Shown: piece after piece, positions 1 to 6,087 of the stretch | How the letters are laid out: each line of letters opens with the position of its first letter | Position numbering within the stretch: position 1 is the stretch's first letter | Source of the DNA: a virus | Length of the DNA: 43,560 bases | Direction: 5' to 3' (one strand) | Virus record (IMG/VR): IMGVR_UViG_3300044634_002173 | Span: 1-43,560 of that record | Made by a program: the position numbers and the translations under genes | Notes under the pieces: generated by a model | Seen by the model: only the letters and a program-made list of their open reading frames with translations | Told to the model about the DNA's origin: nothing | The model's database searches: none

Positions 1-469
1 TACGCAAGCCTTTATGTGTGGTGATGTTATCACGCAAGTTCATCACAAAGTATTCTGATTGCGTAGATGTTTCCGACAAAATGAGGATGACCTTTTCATT
101 TAGTGGTGGTAGCTTGACAATATCATAGTCATGGGTATCTGACCCTTCCCAGCCTTCAGCATCATATCGCACCCAAGGTGTAAAGCCTTTCATCCATATG
201 AAGTACGATGGAAAGCCGAACGTTGTTAGTGTTGTCTTTGCAGCCTCCCGATGGATAATGAAATATCCTTGGCGTTCCATACGCTCAGTACGCTTTGGAT
301 TGTACATTTCCCAAAGCAGTTTAGTCATGAGGTAATGGTGCTCAGCCCAGTTTTTAGAGAACGATTCTGGGTACCAATGCTTGAGAAACCGTAATAGACC
401 TTGTTGATCCTTGTTCTGCATGGTGGCTGTGTTATCTAGCCATTCCATGAGTAAACCTTTTCTGTCCAT
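1..469 (-). CDS. Terminase large subunit, N-terminal part (runs off window)
   Basis: This is the ATPase end of the phage DNA-packaging motor, read leftwards and cut by the window edge after 156 codons. Residues 73-80 read HREAAKTT, the deviant Walker A seen in many phage large terminases. Residues 127-142 contain VILILSETSTQSEYF, matching the conserved TerL strand-helix segment after Walker A. Walker B and the nuclease domain would lie outside the window. An in-frame TAA sits 9 nt upstream of the ATG at 469. The ATG at 448 (protein starting MEWLDN) is the better-placed start, with AAAAGG about 8 nt before it, so the true start may be 448. The gene is on the opposite strand to portal and capsid and about 7.4 kb from portal, which is an unusual layout. 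The family call is fairly secure; the start is not. Confidence 0.8.
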   Translation of the reverse strand, partial: MDRKGLLMEWLDNTATMQNKDQQGLLRFLKHWYPESFSKNWAEHHYLMTKLLWEMYNPKRTERMERQGYFIIHREAAKTTLTTFGFPSYFIWMKGFTPWVRYDAEGWEGSDTHDYDIVKLPPLNEKVILILSETSTQSEYFVMNLRDNITTHKGLR

Positions 470-569
470 ATGCGCTTATGTTGGGAAAGTTTGTAGGCGT
501 TTTGTACACTAAGCCATTAAGATAGCGCCTTTTACTGCCATGCTGGTCGTTCCAGCCTCCACTGAGGAG

Positions 570-605
570 AAAAAATAGCTAGCTACACATTGAGTGTAAC
601 TAGCT
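570..605 (-). terminator. Rho-independent terminator
   Basis: On the minus strand a 12-position stem with one mismatch (AGCTAGTTACAC pairing with GTGTAGCTAGCT) is followed by a run of six T. It lies just downstream of the 24-codon ORF and before TerL. It would separate the small-gene transcripts from TerL unless read through. Confidence 0.7.
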
Positions 606-613
606 TAGACATG

Positions 614-688
614 TTAGAACTGGTTGTCCATGTCTTCTTGCGTCCATATAGCGAGTGCATCGTCATATGTCCAGTCATAGCCGTCCAT
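614..688 (-). CDS. Small ORF, 24 aa, unknown
   Basis: A 24-codon ORF (starts MDGYDWTYDD, ends DMDNQF) has a good ribosome binding site, GTGGAGG, about 6 nt before the ATG. It is bracketed by the terminator of the preceding gene and a strong terminator 10 bp after its stop. The product is very acidic and aromatic. No family is recognised. The SD site and terminator are the only evidence that it is translated. The rest of the 470-749 interval holds two terminators, a short GCTGG/CCAGC hairpin at 542-556 and nothing else I can assign. Confidence 0.35.
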   Translation of the reverse strand: MDGYDWTYDDALAIWTQEDMDNQF

Positions 689-716
689 TGCAGCCTCCAC
701 AAGCAATTGGAAAAAT

Positions 717-744
717 AGTAGGGACGCTGGTTAGGCATCCCTAC
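717..744 (-). terminator. Rho-independent terminator
   Basis: On the minus strand GTAGGGATGC pairs with GCGTCCCTAC (one mismatch) around a short loop, followed by TATTTTTCC. It begins 5 bp after the stop of the 169-aa gene and would end that transcript. Confidence 0.7.
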
Positions 745-749
745 GTTGT

Positions 750-1259
750 TTAGACTGCCACTGCTACGCTCTTTGCGTACTGTGACTCTGCGTCAAACTT
801 GGTCTCAAAGCCGTATGGCTCGCACTGGATAATCAGCGTTGACGGTTGCGTCTTGCTGAATTCCTGACCATTGCGGTCAACGAACTTTTTCGGTGCTGGA
901 CGGAAGTAGAACGCACGTACTTGCGTAGCTGGTTCGCTTGTTGTTGGGTCAACGTGGAAAGGCACGATGACTGGCGTAAACAACTTAGGCGATCCATCTT
1001 CGTTGACAATACCACGCTCATTGAGCATAGTGGCAAGAGCCAATTGTACGGACAGACGGTCTTGGACATCACGGAGGTTTTGCGTGTCCAAACGGATGAC
1101 AGTGTGATGACTGCCGTCACTAGCTTGCGATGCTTTGCGATTGAAGTCGCTAGTAGCATACTTAAGCTCACGGGCGATGATAGCAGATGCTGCTTCACCG
1201 AAAGCATTGGCGAACATTGCTGGAGTTTCGCCTTGCACGAGATTGAGGAAAGCGTTCAT
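750..1259 (-). CDS. Hypothetical protein, 169 aa
   Basis: No family is recognised. The open frame extends to 1328, but the start chosen is the ATG at 1259 (MNAFLNLVQG) because AAGGAG lies about 6 nt upstream; nothing similar precedes the earlier ATG. The protein is soluble-looking, with an alanine-rich N-terminal helix (residues 10-40) and a mixed alpha/beta remainder rich in V, F and P. It forms a single-gene unit: a KTGTATGTA motif 62 bp upstream, a leader hairpin, the gene, then a terminator at 717-744. The position suggests an early or middle accessory gene. This is inference from layout only. Confidence 0.75.
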   Translation of the reverse strand: MNAFLNLVQGETPAMFANAFGEAASAIIARELKYATSDFNRKASQASDGSHHTVIRLDTQNLRDVQDRLSVQLALATMLNERGIVNEDGSPKLFTPVIVPFHVDPTTSEPATQVRAFYFRPAPKKFVDRNGQEFSKTQPSTLIIQCEPYGFETKFDAESQYAKSVAVAV

Positions 1260-1321
1260 AATGAACTCCTTAGAAAGAAATGGGGAAATGGGTGATGTTT
1301 GTGTATCAAACACCAAAAAAT

Positions 1322-1333
1322 AATACATACACG
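1322..1333 (-). promoter_or_regulatory. Candidate phage promoter/operator motif, copy 1
   Basis: The minus strand reads CGTGTATGTATT. It lies 62 bp upstream of the ATG at 1259. A GGTG.TTTG / CAAA..CACC hairpin follows in the leader before the SD. The same core occurs upstream of four other minus-strand genes. It does not match a sigma-70 promoter well, and no transcript evidence exists here. Confidence 0.5.
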
Positions 1334-1368
1334 TAATGACGACTAAGCGCCACTACGTGTATGCATTG

Positions 1369-1623
1369 TCACGCATGGATATACGTGTGGTATGCTGAAC
1401 CATTAGCCTCTACACGAGTTGACAAGGTATCCCAGAACTTTGGGGTTGTTCTGAGTGCTTTAATGCCAAGGTCGTCGTAGTGGACTAATGCTTGCGCCAT
1501 ATATACATCGCTGATATATGGTGGGAAGAATACTGTGACTTGGTTGTCAACAGCGACAACGCCAATTACGTCACATACGAGTGAATCACCGAAATAGTGA
1601 CTTGAAGGATATGTGTGTGCCAT
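1369..1623 (-). CDS. Hypothetical protein, 84 aa
   Basis: No family is recognised. The start is the ATG at 1623 with AAAGG 8 nt upstream. The sequence is beta-rich and aromatic (MAHTYPSSHYFGDSLVCDVI at the N-terminus) with a YMAQALVHYDDLGIKAL helix in the middle. There is no membrane segment or metal-binding signature. A KTGTATGTA motif lies 45 bp upstream. It sits between two other small genes of the same orientation, each with its own copy of the motif, so it is probably a separately transcribed accessory gene. Confidence 0.65.
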   Translation of the reverse strand: MAHTYPSSHYFGDSLVCDVIGVVAVDNQVTVFFPPYISDVYMAQALVHYDDLGIKALRTTPKFWDTLSTRVEANGSAYHTYIHA

Positions 1624-1668
1624 GGTTGAAACCTTTTGAAATTGTTGTTAAAACACTGCCAGTCAGCC

Positions 1669-1680
1669 AATACATACAAG
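1669..1680 (-). promoter_or_regulatory. Candidate phage promoter/operator motif, copy 2
   Basis: The minus strand reads CTTGTATGTATT, 45 bp upstream of the ATG at 1623. It lies 13 bp beyond the terminator hairpin of the upstream gene, so a new transcript starting here would serve the 84-aa gene. Confidence 0.5.
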
Positions 1681-1692
1681 TAAGGCAAAACG

Positions 1693-1711
1693 CCCCTAGT
1701 CAATGCTAGGG
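1693..1711 (-). terminator. Probable terminator
   Basis: The minus strand forms a short CCCTAG/CTAGGG stem overlapping the stop region of the 97-aa gene, followed by GGCGTTTTGCC. The U-run is short, so termination may be partial. Confidence 0.45.
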
Positions 1712-1989
1712 ACGTGATGCGCATACTTACCGCCACTACGCTCGTTGACGATACGCCAGTAGTTGTATCCAAGTGGATCAACACGGAAGATGTTCATATG
1801 ACCGTAGTCATCATCTTCTGACATACCATACTGAGCTAGATCGCGGTCTGCTTTGTCCATTACTGGGTGGAAATAGCAGTAGTAGACGTTATCGCCTGTT
1901 GTTGTGTCTTCACCTACGAATTCACCAACAAACAGTGGCAATGGGCAATACTCGAGTTCGAGTTTGCGGAATTCGCTGCGGATGTCCAT
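1696..1989 (-). CDS. Hypothetical protein, 97 aa
   Basis: No family is recognised. The start is the ATG at 1989 with GGGAG about 8 nt upstream. The protein is acidic and aromatic (FVGEDTTTGDNVYYCYFHPV in the first half, then an acidic SEDDDYGH stretch). Its leader contains a perfect 7-bp hairpin (TTGGTAG/CTACCAA) between the KTGTATGTA motif and the SD, the same arrangement as the next gene upstream. The C-terminal codons overlap a weak terminator. It is probably an individually controlled accessory protein. Confidence 0.7.
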   Translation of the reverse strand: MDIRSEFRKLELEYCPLPLFVGEFVGEDTTTGDNVYYCYFHPVMDKADRDLAQYGMSEDDDYGHMNIFRVDPLGYNYWRIVNERSGGKYAHHVPSID

Positions 1990-2034
1990 GACGGTACTCC
2001 CAGTTAGTTGGTAGCAAAAGCACTACCAAAGACT

Positions 2035-2046
2035 ATTACATACAAG
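2035..2046 (-). promoter_or_regulatory. Candidate phage promoter/operator motif, copy 3
   Basis: The minus strand reads CTTGTATGTAAT, 45 bp upstream of the ATG at 1989 and 10 bp after the T-run of the preceding terminator. A perfect 7-bp leader hairpin follows. Confidence 0.5.
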
Positions 2047-2056
2047 TTGTGGTGGT

Positions 2057-2086
2057 AAAAAAATAGCCTACCAATCGGTAGGGCTA
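2057..2086 (-). terminator. Rho-independent terminator
   Basis: On the minus strand TAGCCCTACC pairs with GGTAGGCTA (one bulge) around a 4-nt loop, followed by seven T. The stem overlaps the last codons of the 102-aa gene. Confidence 0.75.
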
Positions 2087-2376
2087 TCTTGTCCAAGCCT
2101 GATCGCAGCGACTTGCTTTGAGTAAGCGTCGAGACGATCATACAGTTCTTTGATACCTGCACCGCACATATCGCCTGTTAGACGATCAGCGCACATTGCG
2201 ATATCCATGGCTTGCTGATCCCAATCGATATGGTCTTGTGTAAGTACCATTGTAGGGATTTCTTCTAAGCCTGTTTGGATTTCTTGACCGATAGAAGCGA
2301 TGATTCGCTTGTTTTGTTCGATCAAGGCGATCATGTTATCCATGTGGAACATGATGAGTTCAAGGTTGCGGTTCAT
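2068..2376 (-). CDS. Hypothetical protein, 102 aa
   Basis: No family is recognised. The open frame extends to 2403, but the start chosen is the ATG at 2376 (MNRNLELIMFHMDN) because AGGAG lies about 8 nt upstream. The protein is almost all helical. The N-terminal 40 residues form a hydrophobic heptad-like helix (LELIMFHMDNMIALIEQNK), and the C-terminal half has a CADRLTGDMCGAG cysteine pair. The leader carries a nested hairpin (outer CTAGTT/AACTAG, inner GGTAGC/GCTATC) just before the SD. It is the first of four small genes downstream of the repeat-rich block. Confidence 0.7.
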   Translation of the reverse strand: MNRNLELIMFHMDNMIALIEQNKRIIASIGQEIQTGLEEIPTMVLTQDHIDWDQQAMDIAMCADRLTGDMCGAGIKELYDRLDAYSKQVAAIRLGQDSPTDW

Positions 2377-2420
2377 AGCCGTACTCCTAGTTATTGATAG
2401 CAATATCGCTACCGAGAACT

Positions 2421-2432
2421 AGTACATACACG
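2421..2432 (-). promoter_or_regulatory. Candidate phage promoter/operator motif, copy 4
   Basis: The minus strand reads CGTGTATGTACT, 44 bp upstream of the ATG at 2376, followed by the nested leader hairpin. A related sequence, CGTGTACATAA, lies about 100 bp further upstream (2519-2529). Confidence 0.5.
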
Positions 2433-2464
2433 CAATGGGGTTAGCAAAGAGAGAAGGGCTTATT

Positions 2465-2519
2465 GTTTGTAATACCGCCTACCTGCCAGGAACATAGTAA
2501 AAGGTTTGTGATAACGCCT
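2465..2519 (+). repeat. 16-bp imperfect direct repeat pair
   Basis: GTTTGTAATACCGCCT and GTTTGTGATAACGCCT differ at two positions, with starts 39 bp apart. Each is followed by different sequence. They may be binding sites for an initiator or regulator. Confidence 0.55.
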
Positions 2520-2621
2520 TATGTACACGCAAGGGTGTGTGATAGATTGTGTGTTCGAAGGGGTAATGGTGATGTTTATGGGCTAACAATCGAGGTGTCA
2601 CTACGCTGGGAAAATAGTCGA

Positions 2622-2652
2622 GGGGTGGGGGGTCAAGGTGGGTGGGGGGAGG
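2622..2652 (+). repeat. G-rich tract with quadruplex potential
   Basis: Four runs of three to six G (GGGG, GGGGGG, GGG, GGGGGG) are separated by 1 to 7 nt, enough for an intramolecular G-quadruplex on the plus strand. The tract is also a degenerate duplication of GGTGGGGGG..GGTCAA. It is striking against a moderate-GC genome. Confidence 0.6.
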
Positions 2653-2709
2653 TCAAACTCTACCTCTCAGTAGAAGGGGAGGGACTCTATCGCACATTTT
2701 TAAGTAACG

Positions 2710-2820
2710 CGTGAGTGTTTGAGACAAACTTAACCGAATATTAGTATAGTATAGTATAGTATAGATATTAGTATAGTATAGTATAATAAATAGTATAGTA
2801 TAGTATAGAAAGAACTCACG
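2710..2820. repeat. TATAG pentanucleotide arrays flanked by an inverted repeat
   Basis: Three blocks of tandem TATAG units (2742-2764, 2769-2784, 2791-2808), interrupted by ATAT and AATAA, make an AT-rich stretch of about 67 bp. CGTGAGT at 2710-2716 and ACTCACG at 2814-2820 form a 7-bp inverted repeat around the whole array. The two spurious long frames here arise from the repeat. Confidence 0.75.
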
Positions 2821-2867
2821 GCTTAAGTGCCTGCAAAGGTAATCGTTTTGACCTATACGTGTCAAGT

Positions 2868-2903
2868 AAAAAAATACCCCCTACCAAATTAATGGTAAGG
2901 GGG
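2868..2903 (-). terminator. Rho-independent terminator of the helicase transcript
   Basis: On the minus strand a CCCCCTTACCA / TGGTAGGGGG stem with one bulge and an ATTAATT loop is followed by a run of seven T. It lies about 73 bp after the stop of the DnaB-like gene. Confidence 0.75.
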
Positions 2904-2975
2904 CAGCAGCGTGAAGAGGAATCTTCGGGGTTCTACGAAACCAATAGGTCCTATTCAGTTAGTAAAACAAAACAA

Positions 2976-4337
2976 TTAGTTAGTCAGCGAAAGTGATGGA
3001 AACCCGAAAGTTGCCATTTGTGCTGTCGGTGGTGGCATCTCTTCTAGCTTAGTGATAGCGCCATTAAATCGCAGGAGTGCAGAACCAGTAGGTCCGTTAC
3101 GCACCTTGCCTGCTATAAGTTCCATTGTATTGGCTGCCGGGGTAAGCTTGTCAGGAAATGTATCCATTTGGTAGTATTCAGGACGGAAGGCTAGCAGTAC
3201 GATGTCTGCTTCCTGCTCGATAGCTCCTGATTCACGTAGGTCGCTAATCATTGGACGCTTGTCTTCTCTGTACTCTACGCCACGGTTAAGTTGTGCCATA
3301 GCTACAATCGTTATCCCAAACTCCTTTGACAACGACTTTAGTGACTGTACAATGCCAGAGACTTCCTGCTCTCGCGAGCCTGACTTGTCTGGCAGAATTT
3401 TGCCAATGTGGTCTATAAAAACGACTTTGATCTGATGCTTCATGACCATTTGCCGTACCATCATGCGGATGTCCGAGATTGTACGGTATGGATAGGTATC
3501 TACCCATAGTGGCATGACTTTGAGGTCGCTAGCTGCTAGGACGAGCTTAGCCCGTTCTTCATTGTCGAACTGACGACCTAGCTCAAGGTCTTTGACTCCT
3601 ATGGATGCCATTTGTGAGATGTAGCGGTTCCATAGCTGCTTACGACCCATGTCCAGGCTGAACGTCATTGAAGGTATGCCATCCTTTGCCAAAGCGATCT
3701 GTCCTGTCACCATGAGCGCTGTCTTACCCATACCAGGCCTCCCAGCGATGATTACGAGCTCTTCAGGGCGATAGCCACCCATAAGCTTGTTCATACCTGA
3801 CCACGGGGTTGCAATGCATGGATTGGAGTCTGGTGTGAGCAGGCTGTCAAGCACATCGTCTAGCTCAGATTCTTTGCTCAGATGTTTTGATTCAGTTCCT
3901 GAACACAACTCAAACGTGTGCTTATCAAGACTTTGGAGAATGTCCTTGACCTTAGCTTTTGGCTCACGAGCTTCGACCAATGCTTTCTCAAGCAGATCGA
4001 CCGTTGCTCTACGCTCCCAAATGTCTTTGAGGATCTGGATATGCCTATCCTCGACGTTGACATATGGCTCCGAAGCAAGCTTGACGAGCGCTACGTGACC
4101 ACCTGCTGCTCCAAGCATTCCTTGCATCTCTAGCTCAGTTGATACTGTCATAAGGTCGATAGGTTGACTACGAACCCAAAGACCGCGTATAACGCTCCAG
4201 AGTGTTTTGTAAAGGGGATGCTTGAAGTATTCGGCTCGAACCAGCGACATATCGTACTGGTTCTTTTGGGCTATTGTGCCTCCGATGATGAGTTTTTCAA
4301 GCTCGATTTCTTTCGTCTCGACTGTGGTTCCGTCCAT
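2976..4337 (-). CDS. DnaB-like replicative DNA helicase
   Basis: A hexameric 5'-3' helicase of the RecA/DnaB fold that would unwind DNA at the phage replication fork. The protein is 453 aa from the ATG at 4337. The N-terminal domain (about 1-140) contains the DnaB-type HPLYKTLWSVIRGLW helix. The ATPase domain has Walker A GRPGMGKT at 199-206, FSLDM at 226-230 (usually FSLEM), Walker B VVFIDH at 305-310, and the AQLNRG ... SDLRESGAIEQEADIVLL block that senses and couples ATP. The frame is open to 4427, but MDGTTVETKEIELE fits the family start; no strong SD is visible. The start overlaps the upstream nuclease gene by 67 bp, indicating translational coupling. A terminator follows. Confidence 0.92.
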   Translation of the reverse strand: MDGTTVETKEIELEKLIIGGTIAQKNQYDMSLVRAEYFKHPLYKTLWSVIRGLWVRSQPIDLMTVSTELEMQGMLGAAGGHVALVKLASEPYVNVEDRHIQILKDIWERRATVDLLEKALVEAREPKAKVKDILQSLDKHTFELCSGTESKHLSKESELDDVLDSLLTPDSNPCIATPWSGMNKLMGGYRPEELVIIAGRPGMGKTALMVTGQIALAKDGIPSMTFSLDMGRKQLWNRYISQMASIGVKDLELGRQFDNEERAKLVLAASDLKVMPLWVDTYPYRTISDIRMMVRQMVMKHQIKVVFIDHIGKILPDKSGSREQEVSGIVQSLKSLSKEFGITIVAMAQLNRGVEYREDKRPMISDLRESGAIEQEADIVLLAFRPEYYQMDTFPDKLTPAANTMELIAGKVRNGPTGSALLRFNGAITKLEEMPPPTAQMATFGFPSLSLTN

Positions 4338-4687
4338 TCTAGTGCCGCTTTGATTGTTTTGATGGTATCGGTTGATTTCATTTCCGCGGGTGTAAAGTAT
4401 AGCACTCTCCACCCAAACTTTGCACATTCATTTGCCTTGCGATAGCCTGCCAGGATACCAGTCACCGATCCATGTGCATGCTTTGTGTAGACTCCTCCTT
4501 GTATTTCGACAGCCACTTTTTCGGTCAACCATGCGTAGTCAAAGCGATATTTCCGTCCTGGAATACCCATGTGCTCTTTGACGGGCAGGTTAATGCTGTG
4601 GTGGGTTAGTAGGTAAAAAAACAGCGGTTCAGCGCGTGTTGTGGCGTTATTCTTAACGCTCTCTTTTCCTTTAGCATTGGCAGCCAT
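4271..4687 (-). CDS. PD-(D/E)XK-type endonuclease, Vsr/resolvase-like
   Basis: A small restriction-fold nuclease, 138 aa, that probably processes recombination or replication intermediates. The core reads YRFDYAW (D50), then VAVEIQGG (E61, Q63), the D...ExQ active-site pattern, followed by the GYRKANECAKFGWRVLYFTP helix-strand (81-100) typical of this fold. The C-terminus is lysine- and serine-rich. The ATG at 4687 has AAAGAG a few nt upstream. It overlaps the DnaB-like gene by 67 bp in another frame, so both are likely made from one message. A Holliday-junction resolvase role is an alternative to a Vsr-like nick endonuclease. The substrate cannot be read from the sequence. Confidence 0.75.
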   Translation of the reverse strand: MAANAKGKESVKNNATTRAEPLFFYLLTHHSINLPVKEHMGIPGRKYRFDYAWLTEKVAVEIQGGVYTKHAHGSVTGILAGYRKANECAKFGWRVLYFTPAEMKSTDTIKTIKAALEWTEPQSRRKKSSLKNSSSEAQ

Positions 4688-4717
4688 TGTATCTCTTTGT
4701 ATTTGGCAAAATAGAAA

Positions 4718-4745
4718 GGGGGGCTAATCTAGTGATTAACCCCCA
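4718..4745 (-). terminator. Rho-independent terminator
   Basis: On the minus strand GGGGGTTAATC pairs with GATTAGCCCCC around a 4-nt loop, followed by CTTTCTATTTT. It lies between the tRNA-like element and the nuclease gene, so the ERF-to-coiled-coil transcript would end here at least in part. Confidence 0.7.
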
Positions 4746-4782
4746 CTTTCGGTTCCCATTTCTCCCTCATTAGGAGATTTGC

Positions 4783-4854
4783 CCACCATAAGGGACTCGA
4801 ACCCTCTGCGTACCCATCCGTGAATCTGCGCGATTAAGTGGATGTACTTGGTGG
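4783..4854 (-). ncRNA. tRNA-like element without a normal cloverleaf
   Basis: The minus strand carries a 72-nt segment with tRNA-like ends. A 7-bp acceptor-like stem has one mismatch (CCACCAA / ATGGTGG), and there is a textbook T arm (GAGGG, loop TTCGAGT, CCCTT) in the correct place. The middle does not fold into D and anticodon arms. Instead CATCC pairs with GGATG, enclosing an AATC/GATT hairpin. No CCA is encoded. It lies between the coiled-coil gene and a terminator. It may be a decayed tRNA, a tRNA mimic or an attachment-site remnant. A chance T-arm match cannot be fully excluded. Confidence 0.4.
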
Positions 4855-4869
4855 TGCCATTTCGTGGGG

Positions 4870-6087
4870 TTACACGAATGTTTCTTTGAGCTTATCCAAT
4901 ATCGACGTATCCAATGTCAGGTTTGGAATGTCGGTAAATGGACGCAATAATGTTGCTGGAAAGCTTTTACGCCTTGTCTCGTAACCAAGTTCATGGTAAG
5001 CTTCGGCTGCTGGACGCATAAACCCGTCAAAAATGCTGAATACTCGACGTGCTATTTGGCGTGTACGACATGGAACGTATTTGGTGCGTACTTGATTAGC
5101 TCCATACACCTCCACAACTAATACATACCAACTAGCATACGCACGAGCACCACGCACACCTTGGTAGTCAAGAAATTTGCGTACTGTTTTGTCGTAAACA
5201 ACAGGGAAATTACCATCAAATATCTCTGTTGGTACATGTTGTTTTACAACAGCTAGGTAGTATTGCGAGCTTGGTGTGTTGTACTGACGGTAAATGTCAT
5301 TTTCGCTACGGTTAGCTTGGTTGAAATACTTTTCAATGTTGGCAATTCCGTCGAGATCAGCGTTGATGAGGTGCGATATTTGGTCAGCATACTCACCAAA
5401 CATGTCGCCTTCACTCAAAATCCAGTTGTAAGACTTGTTGTTGATCAACATATCAGGCCGTTTGTAGATGTGCTGCATTGTTTCACTAATCAAACGTGTA
5501 AAATCCGTTAGTGTAGCAAACAACGTCCCATCAACGTACAACGACGACCCAATTTCATTGCCGATTGGTCGCCATTGAGCAATAGATTGCTGTATTGTTG
5601 GCTCGGCTTTTGGTTCTGGTGGTGTTGGTTCGTTGTATAGGTCTTTGTTTTGCTCGTACACGTTGTTTATTTCGCGATACTTAGCAAACAGTTTGTTAAT
5701 CTGCTTGGTATGGGACGCTAACGTATCATCGGTCGCGCTCATATTGTTGATGTGTTCGTCTTCAACATCATCAATTTTGCTATCCAAGCGGTCAATTTCA
5801 TCATTCAAACGCTTGTGTTCTTCGTTATGATCGCTGATTGCTTCGTGTAGCGTAGCAATTTCACCTACACAGTTTTCTGTTTCATTTGACGCGTCATGTG
5901 CCATAGTGTAGACATGACGGTAATCCTCAGTCAAGGCAACTAATTGGCGTTCGTGTGACGACAACATAGCGTTAACGCTGTCAAATTGCTTTGACATACG
6001 CATAACAACAGACAAAATGTAAGCGACAACGATCGGAACTATGATACCTGTGCCTAACAGGTACCATATGGCTATTTGATGCATCAT
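4870..6087 (-). CDS. Membrane-anchored coiled-coil protein, 405 aa
   Basis: No family is recognised. An N-terminal hydrophobic helix at about residues 5-28 (LLGTGIIVPIVVAYILSVV) is followed by long charged coiled coil to about residue 150 (heptads such as LNDEIDRLDSKIDDVEDEH), then a proline-rich linker (PTPPEPKAEP) and a globular domain of about 220 aa. A single-pass inner-membrane protein with a cytoplasmic domain is likely. The ATG at 6087 overlaps the stop of the previous gene (ATGATG context, GGAGAGG upstream), so it is coupled to the recombination genes. A membrane-tethering role for the replication complex is a guess from neighbours only. Confidence 0.75.
   Translation of the reverse strand: MMHQIAIWYLLGTGIIVPIVVAYILSVVMRMSKQFDSVNAMLSSHERQLVALTEDYRHVYTMAHDASNETENCVGEIATLHEAISDHNEEHKRLNDEIDRLDSKIDDVEDEHINNMSATDDTLASHTKQINKLFAKYREINNVYEQNKDLYNEPTPPEPKAEPTIQQSIAQWRPIGNEIGSSLYVDGTLFATLTDFTRLISETMQHIYKRPDMLINNKSYNWILSEGDMFGEYADQISHLINADLDGIANIEKYFNQANRSENDIYRQYNTPSSQYYLAVVKQHVPTEIFDGNFPVVYDKTVRKFLDYQGVRGARAYASWYVLVVEVYGANQVRTKYVPCRTRQIARRVFSIFDGFMRPAAEAYHELGYETRRKSFPATLLRPFTDIPNLTLDTSILDKLKETFV

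Larger units (their letters stand above)
2404..2975. other. Non-coding repeat-rich block, candidate origin or control region
   Basis: No credible gene lies in these 572 bp. In order they hold the copy-4 motif, a 16-bp imperfect direct repeat (GTTTGTAATACCGCCT at 2465-2480 and GTTTGTGATAACGCCT at 2504-2519, 14 of 16 identical), a G-rich tract at 2622-2652, and an AT-rich pentanucleotide array at 2742-2808 bracketed by an inverted repeat. A minus-strand terminator for the DnaB-like gene follows. Repeats next to an AT-rich stretch beside replication genes fit a replication origin, but a recombination, packaging or regulatory site is equally possible. Confidence 0.45.

Noticed and set aside
510-543. 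10-codon minus-strand ORF after the GCTGG/CCAGC hairpin
   Set aside because: It has GGAGG upstream, but the hairpin lies between SD and ATG and the product is too short to support as a gene.
2463-2714. 83-aa plus-strand frame in the repeat-rich block
   Set aside because: No SD, low-complexity glycine/tryptophan translation driven by the G-rich tract, and opposite to both neighbours' transcripts. It is a by-product of base composition.
2742-2808. Possible CRISPR array
   Set aside because: The units are 5-bp tandem repeats without spacers of constant length; no cas genes in the window.
2653-2865. 70-aa minus-strand frame rich in Y, I and L
   Set aside because: The hydrophobic run is only the translation of the TATAG arrays; no SD and no plausible start context.
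4783-4854. Ordinary tRNA gene
   Set aside because: No D arm, no 5-bp anticodon stem with a 7-nt loop and no U33; only acceptor and T arm fit, so it is listed as tRNA-like.
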